This document shows, piece after piece, positions 23,831 through 31,878 of a DNA stretch of 64,000 bases. Under the pieces are notes generated by a model. It was not told the origin of the DNA. It searched no databases and worked only from the letters and a program-made list of their open reading frames with translations. The stretch's first letter is position 1, and each line of letters opens with the position of its first letter. Position numbers and translations under genes: made by a program. Origin of the DNA: Streptomyces diastatochromogenes (GTDB lineage Bacteria > Actinomycetota > Actinomycetes > Streptomycetales > Streptomycetaceae); contig NZ_MCGQ01000038.1 of assembly GCF_002242805.1 (NCBI RefSeq), positions 186,001 through 250,000 on the forward strand, read 5' to 3'.

Positions 23831-25231
23831 TCAGTGACCGAAGTCGAACCAGTTCACGTTCACGAAGTCGGCCGGCTGGCCGCTGGTGAACGTCAGGTAC
23901 ACGTCGTGCGTGCCGGTCACCGAGCTGATGTTCGCCGGGATCGTCTTCCAGCTCTGCCATCCCCCGGTGTTGGCCAGCGCGAAGCTGCCTATGGGGGCGT
24001 TGCTGCGGCTGTCGAGGCGGACCTCGACCAGCCCGCTCACGCCGCCCGCGGCGCCACTGGCCACGCGTGCGTAGAACTGGGTGGCCGCCGTGGAGCCGAA
24101 GTCGACGCCCTTGTAGAGGGCCCAGTCGCCGTTGGCCAGGGAGCCGATGTCCTGGCCGCCGCCGGTGTCCGTGGTGGTCTCGGGGATCACGCCGGACTGG
24201 CTGTCGTAGGACTCGGCCTGGATCGCGCTGTAGGCGTCCCGGTTGCCGGAGGGCGGGGGAGTGGTGCCGCCGCCGCTGCCCGTGGACTGGAGCACCTGGA
24301 CGTAGTCCACGGTCATCGGGTGGTTGGGCTCGGTGCCGCTGTCCGGGCCGCCGCCGAAGGCGGCCGGGAAGCCGCCGCCCATCGCCACGTTCAGGATGAT
24401 GAAGAAGCCGTGGTTGGTGGCGTTGGCCCAGGTCGTTGCGTCGACCTGGTTGGCCTTGACGGTGTGGAAGTTGACGCCGTCGAGGTAGAAGCGGATCTCC
24501 TCGGGGCTGGTCGAGCGGTCCCACTCCATCGCGTAGGTGTGGAAGCCCGCCTGGCAGGTCGTACCGGAACACGGGGTGTTGCCGCCGATGCCCGATGTCT
24601 CGTTGCAGGGGCCGCCCGGGTTGGTGCCGCAGTGCACGGTGGCCCAGTCGGTGTTCAGGCCCTGGACGTTCTCCATGATGTCCAGCTCGCCGACGCTCGG
24701 CCAGTTCTGGTAGTTGCCGCGGTAGGGCGCGCCCAGCATCCAGAACGCCGGCCAGTAGCCCTTGGCGGCCGCCCCGGTGACGTTGGGCAGCTGGATTCGG
24801 GCCTGCACGCGCAGCTTGCCGCCGGCCGGCGGCTGGAAGTCGGTGCGGGTGGTCTCGATGCGCCCGGAGGTCCAGTTGCCGGACGCGTCGCGGCGCGGGG
24901 TGATGAGCAGGTTGCCGTTGCCGTCCAGCGAGACGTTGTTGGTGCTGGAGGTCATCGTCTCGACCTCGCCGGTGCCCCAGTTGGCGGCCCCGCCCGGGTA
25001 CGAAGTGCCGGTGTCGTACTGCCAGTTGGAGGTGCTGACGCCGGAGCCGGCCGATCCGTTGAAGTCGTCCAGGAAGACCTGTGTCCAGCCGGACGGGGGT
25101 GTGGGGGCGGAGGCGTTGGCGGGTGCGGTGGCGGCCGTCGCGACAGCGGCGGCCAGACCGAGCGTGGCGACGGCGGCGACGAGTGCGCGGCGGAGGGCAC
25201 GGGGTCTGGGTATGCCGGAGGAATCGCTCAT
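23831..25231 (-). CDS. Secreted GH16 endo-beta-1,3-glucanase with C-terminal CBM6
   Basis: This exported 466-residue enzyme attacks beta-1,3-glucan such as laminarin or fungal wall glucan. A signal peptide ends near residue 40 (AxA sites in APANASA). The GH16 domain covers about residues 45-315. The catalytic motif GELDIMEN places Glu182, Asp184 and Glu187, the nucleophile/assist/acid-base set. A Gly/Thr/Pro linker leads to a carbohydrate-binding module of family 6 (about 335-466, with IQAESYD, GGQDIGSLANGDWALYKGVDFG quoted in part, and YLTFTSG). Two LacI-type operators precede the gene, so induction by glucan breakdown products is likely. The ATG at 25231 begins a typical signal sequence. 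Confidence 0.92.
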   Translation of the reverse strand: MSDSSGIPRPRALRRALVAAVATLGLAAAVATAATAPANASAPTPPSGWTQVFLDDFNGSAGSGVSTSNWQYDTGTSYPGGAANWGTGEVETMTSSTNNVSLDGNGNLLITPRRDASGNWTSGRIETTRTDFQPPAGGKLRVQARIQLPNVTGAAAKGYWPAFWMLGAPYRGNYQNWPSVGELDIMENVQGLNTDWATVHCGTNPGGPCNETSGIGGNTPCSGTTCQAGFHTYAMEWDRSTSPEEIRFYLDGVNFHTVKANQVDATTWANATNHGFFIILNVAMGGGFPAAFGGGPDSGTEPNHPMTVDYVQVLQSTGSGGGTTPPPSGNRDAYSAIQAESYDSQSGVIPETTTDTGGGQDIGSLANGDWALYKGVDFGSTAATQFYARVASGAAGGVSGLVEVRLDSRSNAPIGSFALANTGGWQSWKTIPANISSVTGTHDVYLTFTSGQPADFVNVNWFDFGH

Positions 25232-25273
25232 GAGGGAGGGCCTCTCGGGTACGGAGGGGTGTGCGGGAGACCT

Positions 25274-25311
25274 GGGAGAGCGCTCCCACGGTCGATTGAG
25301 AGCGCTCTCAC
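25274..25311 (-). promoter_or_regulatory. Two LacI/CebR-type operators of the GH16 gene
   Basis: TGAGAGCGCTCTCA at 25298-25311 is a perfect 14-bp palindrome. GGAGAGCGCTCCCA at 25276-25289 is a near-perfect copy. Both match the GAGCGCTC core of operators used by LacI-family repressors of Streptomyces glycoside hydrolases (CebR type). The upstream copy sits at the predicted transcription start and the other lies downstream, an arrangement suited to repression. Confidence 0.8.
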
Positions 25312-25320
25312 GGTGCCGCC

Positions 25321-25349
25321 AATGTGCTCCCCGGCCCTGCGGTCGTCAA
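25321..25349 (-). promoter_or_regulatory. Promoter of the GH16 gene
   Basis: On the minus strand TTGACG (25349-25344), a 17-bp spacer and CACATT (25326-25321) fit a vegetative promoter. It lies immediately upstream of the LacI-type operators. Confidence 0.5.
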
Positions 25350-25414
25350 GAGTTAAAGCAGAGAAACTCCTTTTGCTGTACGGGAGTTCACCCCATGAAG
25401 TCACCCGTACCGGC

Positions 25415-26662
25415 TCAGACCGCGCTGCCCGCCTTCCAGTCGGCCCACGACAGGTTCCACCCGTTGAGCCCGTTGGCCGGATCCACCGTCCTCTCGCCGG
25501 AGTTCTTCACGATCACCACATCGCCGAGCATCGAACTCTCGTAGAACTTGTAGCCGGCCACGGAGCTGTCGCCCGCGCCCTTGGTGTCGTGCAGGCCGAT
25601 GCTGCCGTGACTGGTGTTCTGCTGACCGAACACCGCCGTGGACGCCCAGTAGTTGCCGTGCACGAAGGTGCCGGAGGTGGTGAGCCGCTGGGCGTGCGGC
25701 ACGTCCGGGATGTCGTACTCGTCGCCGAGGCCGACCGTGGACGACTCCATCCGGGTCTGCTCGAACCGCTCGCTGATCACCATGATCCCGGACCAGGTGG
25801 TGTGGCCGGAGCCGCCACCGGTGACCGGGTAGCCGGCTACGGTCTCGCCGTTCCGCTTGACCGTCATCGTCTTCGCCGACAGGTCCACCGTGCTGATCTG
25901 CTCGCGGCCGATGTGGAAGGTGACGTCCTTGTGCTGGATGCCGTAGACGCCGTCCGCGCCCTCGACGTCCTTCATTCGCAGACTCAGGGTGATCTTCGTG
26001 CCGGGGGCCCAGTACGTCTCCGGCCGGAAGTCCAGCCGGGTGTCGCTGAACCAGTGCCCGACCACCTCGACGGCCGGTTCGGCGGTCACCGTGATCGCCT
26101 TCTGGACGGCGGCCCGGTCGGCGACGGCGTGGGTGAAGTTGATCGACACGGGCATGCCGACGCCGGAGGTGGCGCCCGCCTCGGGGGTGAAGTAGCCGAC
26201 GAACGTGGCACCGGGCGACCGCGTGGTGAACGTCGTCACCGACGCCTCGGCGGCGCCCTCCGCCTTCGCCGTCACCGTGTACTTCGTGCCCGAGTACGGG
26301 TTCCTCGCCGAAGTCCACTTCGTCCGGGCCTCGTTGAAGGAGCCCGAGAGGGTGGAGCCGTCGTTTCCGGCGACCGTGACCGAGGTCAGCGTGCCGTCGG
26401 CCACGGTGACCTCGACCGGACTGGTGAAGCCGGCCTTCCCGGTGCCGGGCGCGGGTGTGACCGTGATCGTCGCCTTCTTGGTCGTGGCGGCCCGGGCGGT
26501 CGCGGCCGCGTCCTTGCCGTCCGAGGCCGCCGAGGCGTCCGCCGAGGAACTGCAGCCCGCGAGGGCGGCGGCCGGTACCGCCCCGAGAGCGGCGAGGATC
26601 CCGCGCCGGGACCACCCGCGCGACCGCTGTCCGGACCGGTTCGATATGTGCGAGACGCCCAC
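25415..26662 (-). CDS. L,D-transpeptidase-like lipoprotein with catalytic Cys replaced by Ser
   Basis: This 415-residue envelope protein has the layout of mycobacterial LdtMt2. A basic lead with a twin Arg (WSRRG) and a hydrophobic helix end in the lipobox LAGC. Two Ig-like domains follow (about 70-280), then a YkuD catalytic domain and the C-terminal extension typical of actinobacteria. The active-site region reads FVHGNYW (His335) and then QQNTSHGSIGL. The Cys of the SHGC motif is Ser354 here (codon AGC), confirmed from the nucleotides. Classical transpeptidation should therefore be lost or altered. The GTG at 26662 has GAAAGG upstream and gives a normal signal. It may be a pseudoenzyme that binds peptidoglycan; a sequencing error cannot be excluded. 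Confidence 0.88.
   Translation of the reverse strand: MGVSHISNRSGQRSRGWSRRGILAALGAVPAAALAGCSSSADASAASDGKDAAATARAATTKKATITVTPAPGTGKAGFTSPVEVTVADGTLTSVTVAGNDGSTLSGSFNEARTKWTSARNPYSGTKYTVTAKAEGAAEASVTTFTTRSPGATFVGYFTPEAGATSGVGMPVSINFTHAVADRAAVQKAITVTAEPAVEVVGHWFSDTRLDFRPETYWAPGTKITLSLRMKDVEGADGVYGIQHKDVTFHIGREQISTVDLSAKTMTVKRNGETVAGYPVTGGGSGHTTWSGIMVISERFEQTRMESSTVGLGDEYDIPDVPHAQRLTTSGTFVHGNYWASTAVFGQQNTSHGSIGLHDTKGAGDSSVAGYKFYESSMLGDVVIVKNSGERTVDPANGLNGWNLSWADWKAGSAV
26381..26417. repeat. 37-bp direct repeat, copy 1 (inside the Ldt-like gene)
   Basis: This segment matches 34 of 37 bases of 29543-29579 in the same orientation. Here it encodes part of an Ig-like domain (VEVTVADGTLTS) of the L,D-transpeptidase-like protein. 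Confidence 0.7.
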
Positions 26663-26858
26663 GACACGCCTTTCTGAGTTGTCCGTCCGTGCGTGGGCAT
26701 CCTGCGCCGGTTGTCTGGGCCGGCCCTTTGAATCCGTGGGGTGCTGCCTGAGATTCCCATGAGGACGCGCGGAGAGACGGCTGGAAGTCGTGGTTGTGGG
26801 GGCCGCGACCCGATCGGAAGAGTGAAGAGGCACTTTCACCGACCCGCCGGAGGTATCC

Positions 26859-29528
26859 GTGACCGAAGTCCGCAAGCGGCAGACCGTGGCCATCGTCGGA
26901 GCCGGCGCGGCCGGCGCCCTGGCGGCCGTCCAGCTCTGCGAGACGGCGACCCGCCGCCGGACTCCCCTCGACGTGGTCCTGATCGACGCGGCCCCCGAAG
27001 CGGGCCGCGGCACCGCCTATGCCACCCATGACCCACGCCACCGACTGAACGTGCCCGCGGGCAATATGAGCGCCTACCCGGATGATTCCGGCCATTTCAT
27101 CCGCTGGCTGTGCCGGCACGGCGAACCCGAGGTCACCGGCGCCGACTACGCCACCCGCTACCGCTACGGCGCGTACCTCGCCGACACCCTCGGCCAGGCG
27201 ATCGTCCGCGCCCACGGCACGGTCGGCGTACGCCGGCTGCGCACCCGGGCGGAGAGCTGTACCGGCACCCCCGACGGGCGGGTGGAGCTGCGCCTCGCCG
27301 ACGGGGGACCCCTGACCGCCGACGCCGCCGTCCTCGCCACCGGCCCCGCCGCGCCGACCGCCGCATGGGCCCCGCCCGCCCTGCGCGCCTCGCCCCGCTT
27401 CATCGGCGCTCCGTGGGTGCCGGGTGCCCTGGACGGCGCCCGCGACGGCACCGACGACGTGCTGCTCGTCGGCACGGGCCTGACCGCCGTCGACCTCGCT
27501 CTGACCCTCGACCGCCCCGGCCGTACCGTGCACGCGCTCTCCCGCAACGGCCTGCTGCCCCAGCCGCACGCGCTCGGTCCGGCTGGTGTGATGCCCGCGC
27601 CTCAGGACCTGTACGACACGTCCCTGGGCCTACTGCGCCGCGCCGTCTACCGGCACCTGAGCCGCTCGGTCCGCACCCACGGCGACTGGCGCCCCGGCCT
27701 CGACAGCCTCCGCCCGCACACCACGCGCCTGTGGCGCAGCCTCACCCCCGAGGAGCGCGAGGATTTCCTCGCCCGCGAGGGCGCCCTGTGGAACACCCAC
27801 CGCCACCGCATGGCCCCCGCCACCGCCGAACACGTCCTGCGGGCCCGCACCGCCCGCCGCCTCCAGGTCCACACGGGCACGGTCGTACGGGCCACCGCAA
27901 CCGGCGGCGGACCGCTCGCCGTCGAGCTGTCGGACGGCCGCACGCTGCACGTGGGCTGGGTGGTCGACTGCACCGGCCCGGGACGGCGCCCCGACGACCC
28001 GCTGTGGCGTGCGCTGTTCGCGTCCGGGACGGTGGTTCCCGGCCCGCAGGGCATGGGCGCCGCGACCCGGGACGGCCGCCTTCTCGACGCCCGGGGCGAG
28101 GCCGGGCTCCCTCTGTTCACGCTGGGCGCCCCGCGCCGGGGCGAGCTGTGGGAGACCACCGCGATCCCCGAAATCCGTGTCCAGGCAGCCGAGTTGGCCC
28201 AGCAGCTGCTGGGCCCGCTCACCCCGAGGCGGCGTACGACCCGCCGCCCGGTCGACGGGCACGGCCTCGCCCTGACCACGCACGCCGAGGCGGCCGCCGC
28301 CTACCGCGGCGGGCTCGACCGGGTCCTGAAGGTACGCTCCGGAGCCCAGGACGCCTTCGCCCGTGCGGTCGCCCTCGACCCCGGCTTCGCCCTCGGCCAC
28401 GCGGCCCTCGCCCTGCTGGGCCATGAGGGCGGGGCCGCCGTCGACGTGCCCCGCGCCCTCGCCGACGCCCAGCGCTCGGCCCGCGAGCGGTCCGACGAAC
28501 GCGAGCGGTCCTTCGTGGACGTGGTCACGCGCCGGATCACCGGCGAGGACGGGGACGAGGCGCTCGTACGACACCTGCGGACGTACCCCGCCGACGCCCT
28601 CGCGCTCGCCGCCGCCGTGCCCACCATCGCCTTCTCCGGTGTCAGCGACCTGCACGACGACGACGCGCTCGGTCTGCTCGCGCTGACGTCACCGGCGTAC
28701 GACGGGCACTGGTTCCACACCTCGCTGCTCGCCTTCCTGCGCCAGGAGCAGGGCCGCCTGTACGAGGCGGGCGAGCTGGCGCACCGGGCGCTGGCCGTCG
28801 AACCCGCCTCCGGGCACGCCGTGCACGCCCTGGCGCATGTGCACTACGAGTCGGGCGCGCACGAGGCCGGCCGTGACTGGCTGGACCGCTGGGTGTCCGG
28901 CCGGGGCCGGGGCGCGGTCCACCGGGCGCACTTCTCCTGGCACATCGCCCTGCACGAACTCGCCCTCGACGACCCGGCGGCGGTCCGCAAGCGCTGGTTC
29001 GCGCAGCTCGCGCCCGGCCGGGTGACCGGTGTACGGGCCCTGGTCGACTCGGGGTCGCTGCTGTGGCGGGCGCGGCTGAGCGACAGCTGGCGGGGCGAAC
29101 TGCCCGCGGCCGACGTGCTGGACTCGGTCGAGCGGGAGGTGCTGGAGCGGCCGGCGACCGCCTTCACCGCGCTGCACGTCGCGGTCGCCCTCACCGCCGC
29201 CGGGGACCTGCCCGGCCTGCGCCGGCTGCGCGACCACGCCCTGGGCGCGGACCTGGTGCAACGCGAGGTCGTCGGGCCGCTGTGCGAGGCGTTCGCCGCG
29301 CTCGTCGAGGAACGCTTCGGGGAGGCGGCCCGTGGCCTCGACGCGCTGCTGCCCGTGCTGCGCGGGGTCGGCGGCAGCGCGGCCCAGCGGGAGGTCGTCG
29401 AGGAGACGCTGCTGTACGCCCTGGTGGCCGCGGGCCGCTGCGACGCGGCCCGCAGCCTGCTGGACGCCCGCCTGGACCGCAAACCGGCCCCGCGCGACCG
29501 GCGGTTGCTGGCCGCCCTGCCCGGCTGA
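26859..29528 (+). CDS. FAD/NAD(P)-binding protein fused to a TTC38-type tetratricopeptide domain
   Basis: This unusual 889-residue fusion has two parts. Residues 1 to about 465 form a FAD/NAD(P)-binding unit: VAIVGAGAAGALAAVQL near residue 10, NVPAGNMSAYPDDSGHFIRW, and a second nucleotide motif VLLVGTGLTAVDLAL. This is the NAD_binding_9 (COG4529) family. From about residue 470 the sequence changes to the TTC38 family, with AFARAVALDPGFALGHAALA, HWFHTSLLAFLRQEQGR, GHAVHALAHVHYESGAH and HFSWHIALHELAL. The two parts join in one frame with no internal stop. The GTG start has GGAGG upstream. FAD-dependent oxidation steered by a TPR partner-binding surface is plausible; the substrate is unknown. 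Confidence 0.82.
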   Translation: MTEVRKRQTVAIVGAGAAGALAAVQLCETATRRRTPLDVVLIDAAPEAGRGTAYATHDPRHRLNVPAGNMSAYPDDSGHFIRWLCRHGEPEVTGADYATRYRYGAYLADTLGQAIVRAHGTVGVRRLRTRAESCTGTPDGRVELRLADGGPLTADAAVLATGPAAPTAAWAPPALRASPRFIGAPWVPGALDGARDGTDDVLLVGTGLTAVDLALTLDRPGRTVHALSRNGLLPQPHALGPAGVMPAPQDLYDTSLGLLRRAVYRHLSRSVRTHGDWRPGLDSLRPHTTRLWRSLTPEEREDFLAREGALWNTHRHRMAPATAEHVLRARTARRLQVHTGTVVRATATGGGPLAVELSDGRTLHVGWVVDCTGPGRRPDDPLWRALFASGTVVPGPQGMGAATRDGRLLDARGEAGLPLFTLGAPRRGELWETTAIPEIRVQAAELAQQLLGPLTPRRRTTRRPVDGHGLALTTHAEAAAAYRGGLDRVLKVRSGAQDAFARAVALDPGFALGHAALALLGHEGGAAVDVPRALADAQRSARERSDERERSFVDVVTRRITGEDGDEALVRHLRTYPADALALAAAVPTIAFSGVSDLHDDDALGLLALTSPAYDGHWFHTSLLAFLRQEQGRLYEAGELAHRALAVEPASGHAVHALAHVHYESGAHEAGRDWLDRWVSGRGRGAVHRAHFSWHIALHELALDDPAAVRKRWFAQLAPGRVTGVRALVDSGSLLWRARLSDSWRGELPAADVLDSVEREVLERPATAFTALHVAVALTAAGDLPGLRRLRDHALGADLVQREVVGPLCEAFAALVEERFGEAARGLDALLPVLRGVGGSAAQREVVEETLLYALVAAGRCDAARSLLDARLDRKPAPRDRRLLAALPG

Positions 29529-29542
29529 CCGGACGCCCGTCG

Positions 29543-29579
29543 CGAGGTCAGCGTGCCATCGGGGACGGTGACCTCGACC
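29543..29579. repeat. 37-bp direct repeat, copy 2 (3' end of the DUF817 gene)
   Basis: This segment matches 34 of 37 bases of 26381-26417. It forms the last codons of the DUF817 gene and its flank, but in a frame different from the one used in the transpeptidase-like gene. The two copies bracket the FAD-TTC38 fusion gene. Confidence 0.7.
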
Positions 29580-30345
29580 TGCCGAGTGCCGCGAGGACGA
29601 ACGTGACGCTGATGAGCAGGGACCAGGCGCCGAACTTGCCGACGTCGACGGGCTGCCAGCCGTGGAGTTGGTACGGGTAGCGCCAGGCGCCCACATAGGT
29701 GGCGAGGTTCTCCGCCAGCCACAGGAAGAAGCCGATCAGGGTGAACGACAGCGCGAGCGGCATGCGCCGCCGTACCCCGCGCACGGTGTAGCGCACCCAG
29801 GTGCCCGCGGTGACGGCCACGAGGAGGGCCGCGAGGGGCCAGCGGGCGTCGGGCAGCCAGTGGTGGCTGAAGAAGTTGACGTAGACGGCGGCGGCCACCA
29901 GGGCCGTCGCCCGGGGCCGGTAGCGGACCAGCTCCAGGTCGAACAGGTGCCAGGCCCGGCAGACATAGCTGCCGACGGCCGCGTAGAGGAAGCCCCCGTA
30001 CAGCGGGACGCCCGCGAACTTCAGCACGGCCGGCTCCGGGTAGCTCCACGAGCCGAGCGAGACCTTCACCAGCTCGAAGGCGAGACCGACGACATGGCAG
30101 GCGGCGATGACGGCGACGTCCCGCCCGCTCTCCCAGCCACGCCGCCAGAACAGCAGGGTCAGCAGCAGGCCGTAGCCGAGGAGCAGGTCGTAGCGGGCCA
30201 CCGGCAGGTGCGGCAGCAGGGTCGATGCCGCCACCCCGGACAGCAGGGCGATGGCGAAGGCGCAGGACCGGGCCTGTGTCCAGGTGAAATCGAGCAACTG
30301 GCCGACGGGGGAGGCCGGCAGACCGGCCGGATGTGTAGTGGGCAT
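29548..30345 (-). CDS. DUF817-family integral membrane protein
   Basis: This polytopic membrane protein of 265 residues has about eight hydrophobic helices. Family-type segments include SLGSWSYPEPAVLKFAGVPL, YGGFLYAAVGSYVCRAWHLF and VNFFSHHWLPDARWPLAA. Those motifs carry several conserved His, Trp and acidic residues that could bind a ligand or metal, but no function is established for DUF817. The last dozen residues (GRSRSPSPMAR) lie inside a 37-bp repeat shared with the transpeptidase-like gene and may be a recent tail. It stands alone on its strand and converges with the FAD-TTC38 gene. Confidence 0.82.
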   Translation of the reverse strand: MPTTHPAGLPASPVGQLLDFTWTQARSCAFAIALLSGVAASTLLPHLPVARYDLLLGYGLLLTLLFWRRGWESGRDVAVIAACHVVGLAFELVKVSLGSWSYPEPAVLKFAGVPLYGGFLYAAVGSYVCRAWHLFDLELVRYRPRATALVAAAVYVNFFSHHWLPDARWPLAALLVAVTAGTWVRYTVRGVRRRMPLALSFTLIGFFLWLAENLATYVGAWRYPYQLHGWQPVDVGKFGAWSLLISVTFVLAALGRSRSPSPMAR

Positions 30346-30526
30346 GATGATCAGGGGGACGACGCCCGGCCCTCCGGCGGTTGCCCGGCCACGCTAGTCA
30401 CCGGCGCACAGCTCTGCCCCCGCCGGTTCGTCGTCCTTTAACTATCAGTGCTTACCTACGCCTCCGTAACCTCTCGGCCTGCTCAGCTTCACGTACCTCT
30501 TCACCCCACAGAAGGGACGCTCTGAG

Positions 30527-31825
30527 GTGAACTCCCACAGGTCGAGGAAGCCCCTGCCGAAGAGAGCCGCACTGCTCGCCGCCGCGGGTCTGCTCGGCGG
30601 ACTGCTGGCGGTGCCGGCGGTGAACGCGGCGGCCGGAACGCCGGAGGCGTGCTCCGCCGCGGACGCCGACATCTACCGGCCCCCGGACGGCGCCACCGCC
30701 GCACCGGGCGCCGTCGTCGCCTGCCGCCGGGTCGACTCGCTGCCCATGGTGGTCGGCGGCCCCCCGCTGAACGCGTGGAAGGTGCAGTACGGCTCCACCG
30801 ACGGGCGCGGCCGGCGGGTCTCCGTCGTCGGCACCGTCGTCGTACCGCAGAAGCCGTGGACCGGACCGGGCGAGCGGCCGCTGGTCGCGTTCGTGCCCGG
30901 CACCCTCGGCATCGGACCGCAGTGCGCGTTCTCCAAGCAGCTCGCGGGCCAGTACCAGGACGCCTACGAGGGCCCGAACATCGCGGCGCTGCTCAACGCC
31001 GGTTACGCCGTCGCCGCGACGGACGGCCAGGGTTACATGGACGGCCAGGTCCACCCGTACGCCTCCGGGGCCGAGGCCGGTCACGCCGCTCTCGACGTGG
31101 CCCGCGCGGCCTCCCGGGTGCCCGGCGCCGGGGTGAGCCCCGATGCCGAGGTCGGGATCTGGGGCTACTCGGAGGGCGGCTCCGGCAGCCTCTGGGCGGC
31201 CCAGCTCGCCAAGTCGTACGCCCCCGAACTCAACGTCGTCGGCTCGGCCTCCGGCGGGATCCCCGCCGACCTCAAGCAGGTGGCGAGCAACCTCGACGGA
31301 CAGTTCTTCGCCGGGTTCCTGGTGGACGCGTTCATCGGTCTGTCCGTCACCCATCCGGACATGCCGTTCGACAGCCTCCTCAACGACAGCGGCCGCAAGG
31401 CCGTCAAGGACGCCGAGTCGCTCTGCGCGCTCGGCACCGTGAGCCGCTTCCCGGGCACGCGGATCGAGCAGTACACCAAGGACGGACTGACCCTCGACCA
31501 GATCTACGCCCTGCACGGCTCCGACGGCACCACCTGGGGCGACGCGGTCGAGGCCAACAAACTGGGCACCGGGGTCGGCACCCCCGGATCCGGCGCCCGG
31601 TACGAGATCGGCTTCCCGGTGCTGCAGTACCGCGGCCTGCTGGACGAGGTGATCCCCGCGCAGATGGCGAGCGCCACCCGTCGCGCCTACTGCGCCGCCG
31701 GTGTCACCACCCGCTGGACCTCGTACGCCGGCGACCACCTCACCGGTGACGCCCAGGCGATCGGTGACGTGGTGGCCTGGCTCGGCGACCGTTTCGCGGG
31801 CAAGGCGGACGCCGGGAACTGCTGA
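30527..31825 (+). CDS. Secreted lipase (LIP/secretory lipase family, alpha/beta hydrolase)
   Basis: This exported esterase or lipase has 432 residues. The signal peptide runs from a basic start through a long hydrophobic core to cleavage near AVNAAAG (about residue 35). The mature enzyme has the alpha/beta hydrolase layout: LVAFVPGTLGIG for the oxyanion region, the nucleophile elbow WGYSEGGSGS, a candidate catalytic Asp in YRGLLDEVIP, and His in YAGDHLTG. This matches the LIP family (PF03583) known from fungi and actinobacteria. The start at GTG 30527 has GAAGGGA upstream. Cys residues at each end suggest disulfides. It ends in a strong hairpin terminator. Confidence 0.85.
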   Translation: MNSHRSRKPLPKRAALLAAAGLLGGLLAVPAVNAAAGTPEACSAADADIYRPPDGATAAPGAVVACRRVDSLPMVVGGPPLNAWKVQYGSTDGRGRRVSVVGTVVVPQKPWTGPGERPLVAFVPGTLGIGPQCAFSKQLAGQYQDAYEGPNIAALLNAGYAVAATDGQGYMDGQVHPYASGAEAGHAALDVARAASRVPGAGVSPDAEVGIWGYSEGGSGSLWAAQLAKSYAPELNVVGSASGGIPADLKQVASNLDGQFFAGFLVDAFIGLSVTHPDMPFDSLLNDSGRKAVKDAESLCALGTVSRFPGTRIEQYTKDGLTLDQIYALHGSDGTTWGDAVEANKLGTGVGTPGSGARYEIGFPVLQYRGLLDEVIPAQMASATRRAYCAAGVTTRWTSYAGDHLTGDAQAIGDVVAWLGDRFAGKADAGNC

Positions 31826-31840
31826 CCCCGGCACCCCGCA

Positions 31841-31878
31841 GAGGTCCCCGCGCCGGAACCCCACGGCGCGGGGACCTC
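31841..31878. terminator. Bidirectional terminator between lipase and IclR genes
   Basis: A perfect 15-bp stem (31841-31855 with 31864-31878) with an 8-nt loop sits between the converging genes and just enters the IclR stop codon. Confidence 0.78.

Noticed and set aside
30486..30505. Possible PHO box upstream of the secreted lipase
   Set aside because: Two TTCAC elements are 12 bp apart instead of 11 and only one resembles the consensus.
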